Below, piece by piece: positions 24,290 through 31,276 of a DNA stretch of 31,276 nucleotides. Within the stretch, counting starts at the first letter, position 1. Every line of letters begins with the position of its first letter. The position numbers and the translations under genes are program-made. The notes under the pieces were generated by a model. It had not been told where the DNA came from and made no database searches. It worked only from the letters and a program-made list of their open reading frames with translations. The stretch covers positions 1 through 31,276 of the forward strand of contig CAJLUP010000006.1 in assembly GCA_905209865.1 (NCBI GenBank). The letters are read 5' to 3'. Source of the stretch: an uncultured Lachnospiraceae bacterium (GTDB lineage: Bacteria > Bacillota > Clostridia > Lachnospirales > Lachnospiraceae).

Positions 24290-24958
24290 TTATTCTGCAT
24301 GAATGAGGGCATGTTCTTTATGAACTCCTGTGATAGAAAATTCTACCCACTCAGCAATATTCGTGGCATGATCTCCAATGCGTTCCAAATATTTTGTCAC
24401 CATGATCAGATCAAAAATGCGTTTTCCATTTTCGCCTTTCTCTTCTCTGATAAACTCAATCATCTCATCACGCACTTCCTCAAAATACTGATCGATCTCA
24501 TCGTCCGCCTTCATCACACTTCGCGCCAGCTCTAAATCTTTCTCAACATATGCCGTAACGCTGCTGCGAACCATCTTGCTTACCTCAGACGCCATCGTTC
24601 CGATCACATGGATCTCATCTGTAGCCGCAGCTCCTTTGGAAGAAAGAATAATCTCTGCGATATCAGACGTCTGATCTCCGATACGCTCCATATCCGTAAT
24701 CATCTTAAGCGCCGCCGAAATTCTGCGCAGATCCTTTGCAACCGGCTGCTGCTGAAGAAGAAGTTTCAGGCAAAGCCTCTCGATATCCTTCTCAATCTGA
24801 TCGATCTCCTCATCTTCGGCAATGATCACTTTCGCCTGCTCGATACTTCCATCTTTTAATGCGTGCGTTGCTTTTGCAATGGCTGTCTCACATAATTCCC
24901 CCATATGTGTAAGTTGTTCATCCAATAAATGAAGCTGTCTGTCGAATCTGTTACGCAT
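24290..24958 (-). CDS. phoU: Phosphate transport regulator PhoU
   Basis: This 222-residue helical protein is the normal PhoU length, two repeats of a three-helix bundle. It has the metal-binding type motifs EIDQIEKDIERLCLKLL and DEIDQYFEEVRDEM, and the paired MERIGDQTSDIAE and LERIGDHATNIAEW. PhoU links Pst transporter state to the PhoR kinase and restrains phosphate uptake. ATG 24958 lies 3 nt past the pstB stop; its AGGGAGG site is within the end of pstB. Confidence 0.97.
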   Translation of the reverse strand: MRNRFDRQLHLLDEQLTHMGELCETAIAKATHALKDGSIEQAKVIIAEDEEIDQIEKDIERLCLKLLLQQQPVAKDLRRISAALKMITDMERIGDQTSDIAEIILSSKGAAATDEIHVIGTMASEVSKMVRSSVTAYVEKDLELARSVMKADDEIDQYFEEVRDEMIEFIREEKGENGKRIFDLIMVTKYLERIGDHATNIAEWVEFSITGVHKEHALIHAE

Positions 24959-24961
24959 AAT

Positions 24962-25711
24962 TTAACCAAACCTCCCTGTGATATAATCTTCTGTTCTTTT
25001 ATCTGACGGTATCGAAAACAATTTCTCTGTGTTATTATATTCCACAACTTCCCCAAGAAGGAAAAACGCCGTATTGTCGGACACGCGCACAGCCTGCTGC
25101 ATATTATGCGTAACCATGACAATAGTATAATCTTTTTTCAGTTCCATCGCAAGGTCTTCGATCTTTGACGTAGAGATCGGGTCAAGGGCTGATGTCGGCT
25201 CATCCATAAGAAGAACTTCCGGTTCTACCGCAAGCGCCCTTGCTATACAAAGTCGTTGCTGCTGTCCTCCAGACATTCCCAGCGCGCTCTTTTTCAATCT
25301 GTCTTTACATTCATCCCAGATTGCCGCATTTCGAAGTGACTGTTCTACAATGTCATCCAACTTCGCTTTCGAACGGATTCCATGTGTTCTGGGACCAAAC
25401 GCAATATTATCATAAATGCTCATCGGAAACGGATTCGGTTTTTGAAATACCATTCCGACACGTTTTCTCAAAAGATTAACGTCCATCCCTTTGAAAATAT
25501 TCTGTCCGTCCAAAGAAATTTCACCGTCTATACGACAGCCTTCCACTAGATCATTCATACGGTTGATGGATTTTAGTAATGTTGATTTTCCACAACCGGA
25601 TGGTCCGATAAACGCAGTGATCTTATTTTCCTCGATTTCCAGATTTATATTTTTAAGGGCTTTAAAATCCCCGTAATACAGATCCAGATTTTTAATACTT
25701 ATCTTTGACAT
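24962..25711 (-). CDS. pstB: Phosphate ABC transporter ATPase PstB
   Basis: This 249-residue protein has Walker A GPSGCGKST, Q-loop (MVFQKPNPFPMSIYDNI, typical of PstB), ABC signature MSGGQQQRL, Walker B VLLMDEP and the switch His in VMVTHNMQQ. It powers PstCA. It starts 24 nt after the pstA stop. Confidence 0.97.
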   Translation of the reverse strand: MSKISIKNLDLYYGDFKALKNINLEIEENKITAFIGPSGCGKSTLLKSINRMNDLVEGCRIDGEISLDGQNIFKGMDVNLLRKRVGMVFQKPNPFPMSIYDNIAFGPRTHGIRSKAKLDDIVEQSLRNAAIWDECKDRLKKSALGMSGGQQQRLCIARALAVEPEVLLMDEPTSALDPISTSKIEDLAMELKKDYTIVMVTHNMQQAVRVSDNTAFFLLGEVVEYNNTEKLFSIPSDKRTEDYITGRFG

Positions 25712-25735
25712 CCTTATTTCCTTTCTTACTTCTTC

Positions 25736-26596
25736 TTATGCTTTCGTCAGTTTCCGTGCAATCGCACCTGACAACGCATTAATCCCTACTACTAAAACAA
25801 GCAAAATCACCGCTGTCGCATATGCCTGATTCATATAAAGCCCTTCGCTTGACAAATGGTACATATGAACTGCCAATGTTCGTCCCGACCCCAGAACGCT
25901 GCTCGGGATCTGCGCCACGCTTCCCGCTGTGTAGATCAGCGCCGCTGTTTCCCCGACAATCCTTCCGATTGCAAGGATCACCCCTGCCAAAATTCCCGGA
26001 ACTGCCGACGGAAGCACAATTCGAAATACGGTGCGAAGTTTTCCTGCTCCAAGTCCGAAACTTCCTTCCCTGTAAGAATCAGGAACTGATTTTAACGCTT
26101 CTTCTGTCGTCCTCATAATAAGCGGAAGGATCATGATAGACAGCGTAAATGCTCCTGCCAAAATCGAAAATCCCCAGTCCAGCGTATTTACAAAAAACAA
26201 CATTCCGAACAGTCCGTATACAATCGAAGGAATTCCTGAAAGTGTCTCCGTTGTCAGACGGATCACTTCTACAAATTTATTGCCTCTTCCTGAATATTCC
26301 ACAAGAAAGATTGCCGAAAAAATACCGAACGGAACCGCAATCAAAAGAGACAGCAGCGTCATAACGATCGTATTGACAAACGCAGGAATGACCGAAGCAT
26401 TTTCCGACGTATAATGCCACTCAAAAAGAGAGGGTTTTATATGAGGCACTCCATTGATCAATATATATGCGATCAAAAACAAAAGTACCGAAAATGTAAT
26501 CAACGCTCCGAGCATGACAAGCAGCATCACAAGAAACGATCCCGGGTGCTTCATATAAGATTTCAGCCTGTCACCGACTGTCATTTTATTACTCAT
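25736..26596 (-). CDS. pstA: Phosphate ABC transporter permease PstA
   Basis: The start is ATG 26596 (286 residues, SNKMTVGDRLKSYMKHPG), with AGAGGAGG upstream and an 8-nt overlap with the pstC stop (ATGAGTAA). There are about six membrane spans. The ATPase-coupling EAA-like loop is TTEEALKSVPDSYREGSFGLGAGKLRTVFRIVLP. TETLSGIPSIVYGLFG is the family signature. It forms the membrane channel with PstC. Confidence 0.96.
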   Translation of the reverse strand: MSNKMTVGDRLKSYMKHPGSFLVMLLVMLGALITFSVLLFLIAYILINGVPHIKPSLFEWHYTSENASVIPAFVNTIVMTLLSLLIAVPFGIFSAIFLVEYSGRGNKFVEVIRLTTETLSGIPSIVYGLFGMLFFVNTLDWGFSILAGAFTLSIMILPLIMRTTEEALKSVPDSYREGSFGLGAGKLRTVFRIVLPSAVPGILAGVILAIGRIVGETAALIYTAGSVAQIPSSVLGSGRTLAVHMYHLSSEGLYMNQAYATAVILLVLVVGINALSGAIARKLTKA

Positions 26597-27482
26597 GATC
26601 TGTCCTCCTCTTGAGCAGCGCAACGCTGAAATTAATAATCAGAATAAACACAAACAAAACGACCCCTGTTGCAATGAGCGCTTCTCTGTGAAGCCCTGTC
26701 GCATATCCCATTTCCATCACAATATTACCGGTCAATGTTCTGATTCCTTTTAAAATATTTCCCACAAGCCGAGGCTGGTTTCCCGCGACCATGATCACCG
26801 CCATCGTCTCTCCGACAGCGCGTCCGATTCCCAGTACGATTCCTGCAATCACACCTGATTTAGCCGCCGGAAGGATCACCCGGAAAATGCTCCTTTCTTT
26901 TGTTGCCCCCAACGCCAGCGCTCCTTCATAATAATGATCAGGAACAGCCCGCATCGCACTTTCTGTTGTTCCGATGATCGTCGGAAGGATCATCATACCG
27001 AGGATCAGAGATGTTGTAAGAATACTGTTTCCATCTCCTGCTGTTTTTACCAATCCCGCAGATTTTAACATTCTTCCGAAATCACGGACGATCGGAACAA
27101 TGACGACCAGTCCGAAAAATCCGTATACAACAGAAGGAATTCCCGCCAAAAGTTCTGTTGCCGATTTCAGCGGTCTGTAAATTTTCTTCGGGCAGTACAT
27201 TGCCATAAATACAGAAGTTAAAACACCGATCGGGACACCAATGATAACCGCGCCTGCCGTAACATATAAACTTCCGATAATCATAGGGAAGATACCGAAC
27301 AATTCATTTCCCGGTCTCCATATCTCTCCGGTAATAAATTTGACAAATCCGATCTCTTTGATTGCAGGGATTCCGTTCGCAAATAAAAAGATACATATGA
27401 GAGCTACCGCCAGCACCGAGGCACAGGCGGCAACAAAGAACACTCCCTGCATGAATTTTTCAGTCCATGCTTTTGATTTCAT
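26589..27482 (-). CDS. pstC: Phosphate ABC transporter permease PstC
   Basis: This is a 297-residue permease with six spans. Signature ATELLAGIPSVVYGFFGLVVIVP and the coupling loop TTESAMRAVPDHYYEGALALGATKERSIFRVILPAAKSG are clear. It lies 57 bp after pstS and overlaps pstA. Confidence 0.96.
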   Translation of the reverse strand: MKSKAWTEKFMQGVFFVAACASVLAVALICIFLFANGIPAIKEIGFVKFITGEIWRPGNELFGIFPMIIGSLYVTAGAVIIGVPIGVLTSVFMAMYCPKKIYRPLKSATELLAGIPSVVYGFFGLVVIVPIVRDFGRMLKSAGLVKTAGDGNSILTTSLILGMMILPTIIGTTESAMRAVPDHYYEGALALGATKERSIFRVILPAAKSGVIAGIVLGIGRAVGETMAVIMVAGNQPRLVGNILKGIRTLTGNIVMEMGYATGLHREALIATGVVLFVFILIINFSVALLKRRTDHE

Positions 27483-27539
27483 ATTGATTTCCTCTTCATT
27501 TTATCTGTTCGCACCGAACAGACTCTCTCATTCCAAATC

Positions 27540-28463
27540 TTACTCGGCAATCTCATCCCATGTAAGTACATCTCCGAGGTAGATTGATTTTACCTGATCA
27601 GATGTCATTTCTTCTGTCGGGTTTTCTTTATTTACAATTACTGCGATACCGTCTGTTGCGATCACTGTCGCGTCAAGTTTTTCTTTTTCTTCGTCTTTCA
27701 ACTCTCTTGAAGCCATACCGATGTCATAGCTTCCTTCAATCGCAGATGTCATACCTGTCGTTGAATCAGATGCCTGAAGTTCGATATTTGCATTTGGATT
27801 GAGTTCTTTATATGCCTCTACAAGCTTCTCCATTACCGGCGTTACAGAAGAAGATCCGCCTACTACAAAGCTTCCTTCCGGTTTTGTTCCTGCATAAGCC
27901 TGCACATCAGATACCGGTATGTAACCTGCTTCTTCTACTACTTTCTGACCTTCTGTACTCATAATAAAGCTCATGAAATCTTTCGCCACTTCATTGTCCA
28001 GATCTTTCTTTACCGCCACATTAAACGGTCTGGATACTTTATAGCTTCCATTTTCAATGTTTTCTGCTGTCGCTTCTGCTCCGTCGATTTTAAGAGCTTT
28101 TACAACTTTGTCATCAAGAGAACCAAGAGAAATGTATCCGATCGCATATTCATTTCCTTCAACTGTCGTCATCATAACCGAAGTATTATTTGTGATCTGA
28201 GCCTCTGTTGTCGTCATGTCAACTTTCTTTCCGTCAACTTCTTCCTGAATTCCGAACAGCTCGATAAATGCGCCTCTTGTTCCCGAACCATCCTCACGGG
28301 AAACAACTGTAATATCATTCGAACTGTCCCAGTCTCCTGCATTTGCTGCATTTGCAGTTTTGTCCGCATCGGCTGTGTCATCATTTCCCGATCCACATCC
28401 CGTCATAGCTGCCGCCAACATTCCTACCATAGATACAACTGCAATAAACTTTTTCATTTTCAT
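27540..28463 (-). CDS. pstS: Phosphate-binding lipoprotein PstS, circularly permuted
   Basis: The 307-residue protein has a lipoprotein signal (MTGC, C23) and a low-complexity linker. Residues 49-185 then correspond to the C-terminal half of ordinary PstS: VVSREDGSGTRG, AIGYISLGSLDDKV, NGSYKVSRPF, STEGQKVVEEAGYIPV. Residues 198-307 correspond to the N-terminal half: FVVGGSSSVTPVMEKLVEAY, DSTTGMTSAIEGSYDIGMASREL, DGIAVIVNKENP, and finally VKSIYLGDVLTWDEIAE. In usual PstS that last motif is followed by the SREDGSGTRG block, which here begins the protein. Both phosphate-binding segments (SREDGSGTRG and GGSSSVTP) are intact, so it should still bind phosphate and feed PstCAB. AGGAG is 11 nt before the start. 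Confidence 0.92.
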   Translation of the reverse strand: MKMKKFIAVVSMVGMLAAAMTGCGSGNDDTADADKTANAANAGDWDSSNDITVVSREDGSGTRGAFIELFGIQEEVDGKKVDMTTTEAQITNNTSVMMTTVEGNEYAIGYISLGSLDDKVVKALKIDGAEATAENIENGSYKVSRPFNVAVKKDLDNEVAKDFMSFIMSTEGQKVVEEAGYIPVSDVQAYAGTKPEGSFVVGGSSSVTPVMEKLVEAYKELNPNANIELQASDSTTGMTSAIEGSYDIGMASRELKDEEKEKLDATVIATDGIAVIVNKENPTEEMTSDQVKSIYLGDVLTWDEIAE

Positions 28464-28603
28464 AGTCTTACAATCTCCTTTTTGCTTCCACTTTTCACTT
28501 TTTTGTTTTCTTTTATTCTTTTTTATTTCTCTTTATTTGGCAAAACCAACTAAAACTAACTTTGCATTTCGCCTTTTCTTCCGTGCTCCCTTGCACATTG
28601 ACT

Positions 28604-28658
28604 ATCTTAAATAACAAATGTAAAATGTAAAATCAGCGCTATGTTAAATCTGTGTAAA
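28604..28658 (-). promoter_or_regulatory. Pho boxes and promoter of the pst-pho operon
   Basis: On the minus strand TTTACA (28658-28653), N5, TTAACA (28647-28642) match the PhoP direct-repeat spacing of 11 bp. Two more TTTACA hexamers follow (28631-28626 and 28624-28619), then TAAGAT (28609-28604) as -10. No good -35 is present, as expected for a PhoP-activated promoter. The leader to pstS is about 140 nt and A-rich, with no clear structure. Confidence 0.75.
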
Positions 28659-28756
28659 TTAAATTTCGTTCCAATCTAACTTTGTAAAAAATGAAAATTA
28701 TAAAATAATGGAAGGAGCAAGCAATCGAATAACAAAATGAAATTGTCTGTAACACA

Positions 28757-28812
28757 AAAGCACCCATACAAAAATCCTGTTCTTTCGAACAATCATTTTT
28801 GTATGGGTGCTT
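28757..28812 (-). terminator. Terminator of the tmRNA-tRNA transcript
   Basis: A long stem, AAGCACCCATACAAAAAT paired with ATTTTTGTATGGGTGCTT, carries an inner TTGTTC/GAACA hairpin. TTTTG follows on the minus strand. It lies 7 bp past the tRNA 3' end. Confidence 0.85.
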
Positions 28813-28818
28813 ATTCCG

Positions 28819-28891
28819 TGGAGTATAGGGGAGTCGAACCCCTGGCCTCAACAATGCGAATGTTGCGCGCTCCCAACTGCGCTAATACCCC
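28819..28891 (-). tRNA. tRNA-Ala(CGC)
   Basis: A full cloverleaf folds: acceptor GGGGTAT/ATACTCC, D stem GCGC/GCGC, anticodon stem CAACA/TGTTG with loop TTCGCAT (anticodon CGC, codon GCG), T stem AGGGG/CCCCT with TTCGACT. The G3-U70 pair, the main alanine identity element, is present. CCA is not encoded. Confidence 0.93.
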
Positions 28892-28894
28892 TTA

Positions 28895-29236
28895 TGGACC
28901 TGGCGGGAATCGAACCCGCGTCCAAAAACCTATCCCATGTACTTCTACTATCATAGTCAGTTCTTTTTCATTCCCTATGCCGCACGGGAACTAACACCCT
29001 TACGGTTTCAGTAGCTTCATGATACGCCTATTGACTCAAAGCTTTGCCAATATCGTTTCTCACATCGTTGATGCCGGATTCCCGAGGTGTGAGTGCCACG
29101 GGGCCGACATGCGGCAATTAGGCCGCAGCTAATTCGAAATTATCGTTAGCGTTTAATTTTAAGTTTGCGATTTGACGCATCAGCCTGCGGATAGCTTCTC
29201 CATCTTCAAGATCCCTGTCGAAACCAGTACAAGCCC
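28895..29236 (-). ncRNA. ssrA: tmRNA
   Basis: The 342-nt RNA begins GGGCTTGTACTGGTTTCGAC and ends with a T arm (GGTTCGATTCCCGC-type) and CAGGTCC-A, pairing as a tRNA-like acceptor that includes a G3-U70 pair. The tag frame reads ANLKLNANDNFELAAA and stop, ending in the hydrophobic LAAA recognised by ClpXP-type proteases. With SmpB it rescues stalled ribosomes. CCA is not encoded. Confidence 0.96.
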
Positions 29237-29281
29237 TCATTCATTAGGTTGTACAGAAGATGCAATTTTTACATCATTTAT

Positions 29282-29310
29282 AATATAGAATATACGGCTT
29301 CAAAAATCAA
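29282..29310 (-). promoter_or_regulatory. Promoter of tmRNA-tRNA-Ala
   Basis: On the minus strand TTGATT (29310-29305) and TATATT (29287-29282) are exactly 17 nt apart. Transcription would start about 40 nt before the mature tmRNA 5' end, consistent with RNase P trimming. Confidence 0.6.
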
Positions 29311-29339
29311 GGGGTATGCGCATTATTTCTTTTTTCGGA

Positions 29340-30773
29340 TTACAATTCTTCTCCGTTTGACTGAATTACTTTTTGATACCATCCAAAGGATTTCTTTTTA
29401 TACCGTTTTCCGCTCCCTTTTCCTTCGTTATCAATATCGACATAGATAAAACCATATCTTTTCTTCATTTCTCCTGTTGTAAATGATACGAGGTCAATGC
29501 ATCCCCACGGGGTATATCCCATAAGGTCTACTCCGTCAAGTTCAACCGCCTTTTTCATTTCGGTAATATGTTCTTTTAAATATGCGATCCTGTAATCATC
29601 ATCGCATGTCTTGTCTTCTTTCAGCACATCAATAGCGCCGAATCCGTTTTCTACAATAAAAAGCGGAGCTTCATAACGTTCATAAAGAGTGACCAAGGCA
29701 TAGCGCAATCCGACAGGATCGATCTGCCATCCCCAATCGCTTGCCTTCACATATGGGTTTGGTACAGAATACGGAGAACTTCCATCCAGAGATTCTGCCG
29801 TATCTTTTTTTGCATCTGCTTTCACCGCATTTGTCATATAATAGCTGAATCCAAGATAGTCGCATTTTCCTTCCGCCAAAATCTTCTCGTCTTCCGGAAA
29901 CATCTCCGGTTTTGTTCCTTCCCTCTCCCACTCTTTTTTCGCATAAGCCGGATAATGGCCTCTCATATGTACGTCCGAAAAATAAAATCTTTCGTGCATA
30001 CACTCTGCCGCAGTCATAATATCTTCAGGATTGCAGGAATACGGATAAAACGGAACAAAGGAACACATACATCCGATTTGAAACTCAGGATTAATCTCAT
30101 GACCTTTTTTCACAACGATCGCACTTGCAACCAGCTCATGATGCGCCGCCTGATACATTGCCTTTTTCTTGTTTTCATATTCCGAAAAACGAACGCCCGA
30201 ATCTGTCCATCCGAAAATATCGGCAGACGTATTACTTTGATTATTGATTTCATTAAACGTCATCCAATATTTAACTTTACTTTTATACCGCTCCATAACT
30301 GTCACTGCATAGTTTACAAAGAAATCAATCACCTTACGATTGATCCATCCGCCATATTTTTTTGCCAGATGATAAGGCATCTCAAAGTGGCTTAGCGTAA
30401 TGACCGGTTCAATTCCATACTTCAAAAGTTCATCAAACATATCATCATAGAACTTTAACCCTTCTTCATTCGGCTCTGCTTCATCCCCGTTCGGGAAAAT
30501 ACGTGTCCATGCAATACTTGTACGGAAACACTTAAAACCCATTTCTGACATCAACGCAATGTCGCTTTTGTATTCATGATAAAAATCAATCGCCCTGTGG
30601 TTCGGATAGTATTTATCCATTTCGATCCCGTCTGTAATCTCACGCATCTTCTCATGCGTTCCGCCTGTCATTACATCTATGACGCTGATCCCTTTGCCGC
30701 CTTCATCCCAGCCGCCTTCAAGCTGATTTGCCGCAACTGCTCCTCCCCATAAAAAATCATTTGATAATGCCAT
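29340..30773 (-). CDS. bglA: 6-phospho-beta-glucosidase, GH1
   Basis: This 477-residue protein shows the GH1 N-terminal signature FLWGGAVAANQLEGGWDEGGKG. The acid/base Glu lies in MTFNEINNQ (E175) and the nucleophile in FIVENGFGA (E375). The region SFTTGEMKKRYGFIYVDID matches the phospho-glucosidase subgroup. It cleaves phosphorylated beta-glucosides such as cellobiose-6-phosphate or arbutin-phosphate in the cytoplasm. It follows the PTS gene by 34 bp with an AAAGGAGG site, so the two form a beta-glucoside uptake operon. No transcription antiterminator is visible within the window. Confidence 0.94.
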   Translation of the reverse strand: MALSNDFLWGGAVAANQLEGGWDEGGKGISVIDVMTGGTHEKMREITDGIEMDKYYPNHRAIDFYHEYKSDIALMSEMGFKCFRTSIAWTRIFPNGDEAEPNEEGLKFYDDMFDELLKYGIEPVITLSHFEMPYHLAKKYGGWINRKVIDFFVNYAVTVMERYKSKVKYWMTFNEINNQSNTSADIFGWTDSGVRFSEYENKKKAMYQAAHHELVASAIVVKKGHEINPEFQIGCMCSFVPFYPYSCNPEDIMTAAECMHERFYFSDVHMRGHYPAYAKKEWEREGTKPEMFPEDEKILAEGKCDYLGFSYYMTNAVKADAKKDTAESLDGSSPYSVPNPYVKASDWGWQIDPVGLRYALVTLYERYEAPLFIVENGFGAIDVLKEDKTCDDDYRIAYLKEHITEMKKAVELDGVDLMGYTPWGCIDLVSFTTGEMKKRYGFIYVDIDNEGKGSGKRYKKKSFGWYQKVIQSNGEEL

Positions 30774-30807
30774 CTTGTAAATCCTCCTTTTTATTTTACT
30801 TTCACCT

Positions 30808-31276
30808 TTATTTGACTTTCAGCAATCCCTCTCCGTGAGAAACTTCTTTGTTTGCCACGGTCACGATTTCAGGGAATTCATCGCTGTTTGTAACGATTAC
30901 CGGAGTGGTCACTTCATAACCCGCCGCCTGTATCTTATCCATATCAAATTCAAGAAGAAGCTGTCCTTCCTTCACCTGCTGTCCTTCTTCTACATGGATC
31001 GTAAATCCTTCTCCGTTTAACTTCACTGTATCCATTCCTACATGGATCAGGATTTCTACTCCATCTTCGCTTTCCATGCCGACTGCATGATGACTGTCCA
31101 GAAGTCCCACAACTCTGCCGTCAAAAGGAGCGTATATCTTTCCTTCAGATGGAATGACCGCACATCCTTTTCCCATCATTTCACTTGAAAATACTTCGTC
31201 ATGTACTTCCTTTAACGGGATCACTTTTCCGTTAAGCGGGCTGAGCACTTCTTTTTCCCCTGTCTTCTTTATCTCA
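30808..31276 (-). CDS. PTS beta-glucoside transporter, EIIA domain (3' part, runs off window)
   Basis: The frame stays open to the right edge. The visible part is a glucose-type EIIA domain: VLSPLNGKVIPLKEVHDEVFSSEMMGKG, APFDGRVVGLLDSHHAVGMES (first His) and VEILIHVGMDTVKLNGEGF (phosphorylated His). A GTG at 31248 could be read as a start, but it has no ribosome site and the preceding codons (EIKKTGEKE) look like an interdomain linker. I take this as the C-terminus of an EIIBCA permease such as BglP. It phosphorylates beta-glucosides on entry, feeding the GH1 enzyme downstream. Confidence 0.88.
   Translation of the reverse strand, partial: EIKKTGEKEVLSPLNGKVIPLKEVHDEVFSSEMMGKGCAVIPSEGKIYAPFDGRVVGLLDSHHAVGMESEDGVEILIHVGMDTVKLNGEGFTIHVEEGQQVKEGQLLLEFDMDKIQAAGYEVTTPVIVTNSDEFPEIVTVANKEVSHGEGLLKVK

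Noticed and set aside
28737..28994. An 85-codon plus-strand reading frame containing GPGGNRTRVQKP
   Set aside because: It is the reverse strand of the tRNA-Ala and tmRNA 3' ends. This type of translation is a well-known false protein.
30808..31248. Stand-alone glucose-type EIIA starting at GTG 31248
   Set aside because: There is no ribosome site, the frame is open to the window edge and the preceding residues look like a linker, so a fused EIIBCA is more likely.
1..31276. CRISPR arrays, insertion sequences or prophage genes
   Set aside because: No regularly spaced repeats, transposase, integrase or phage structural genes were seen.

Overview
The window looks like chromosome from a low-to-moderate GC, anaerobic, gut-type Firmicute, most likely Lachnospiraceae. 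The evidence is AGGAGG-type ribosome sites, a clostridial-type 6S RNA, a KTGD-type cell-wall anchor, a spore-cortex-type LysM/GH18 protein, an oxygen-independent-pathway cbiG, and ClpC without a neighbouring ctsR-mcsAB. The genus is inference; a GH136-like host-glycan enzyme pair would fit a Mediterraneibacter/Tyzzerella-like gut commensal. Almost every gene is on the minus strand.

Layout. 1-1683: 5' part of a FeoA-FeoB fusion ferrous iron transporter, divergent from an AraC-type regulator (1855-2727). 2857-7309: a 1200-residue surface-anchored beta-helix protein and an upstream membrane-anchored helical protein, resembling a GH136 lacto-N-biosidase and its dedicated chaperone subunit. 7408-9075: PAP2 phosphatase coupled to an orphan cbiG. 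9215-10387: iron alcohol dehydrogenase with a MerR-style 19-bp-spacer promoter, next to the decayed remains of a MerR regulator. 10673-12762: LysM/GH18 hydrolase and a YihY/BrkB membrane protein. 12800-13151: a dispersed repeat and the 6S RNA gene with promoter and terminator.

13216-16873 is the most unusual part. It appears to be a six-gene operon: a secreted adhesin-like protein, a 45-residue peptide with a lasso-type leader motif, a 55-residue lipoprotein sharing the peptide's acidic tail motif, an HPr-kinase-like protein, a PqqD-type peptide-binding protein and an S24/S26 peptidase. Neither small gene is long enough for routine ORF calling. The apparent promoter has a seven-G tract in its spacer, so expression could be phase variable. 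No lasso cyclase, radical SAM enzyme or transporter is present, so this looks like a minimal, kinase-based peptide-modification system.

17015-22001: radA, a conserved unknown gene, clpC and a small GntR regulator. 22184-28463: a complete phosphate regulon operon, pstS-pstC-pstA-pstB-phoU-phoP-phoR, preceded by Pho boxes. Its PstS is circularly permuted: the half that is normally C-terminal comes first. 28819-29236: tmRNA and tRNA-Ala(CGC) in tandem, 3 nt apart. 29340-31276: a GH1 6-phospho-beta-glucosidase and the C-terminal EIIA domain of a beta-glucoside PTS permease cut by the window edge.
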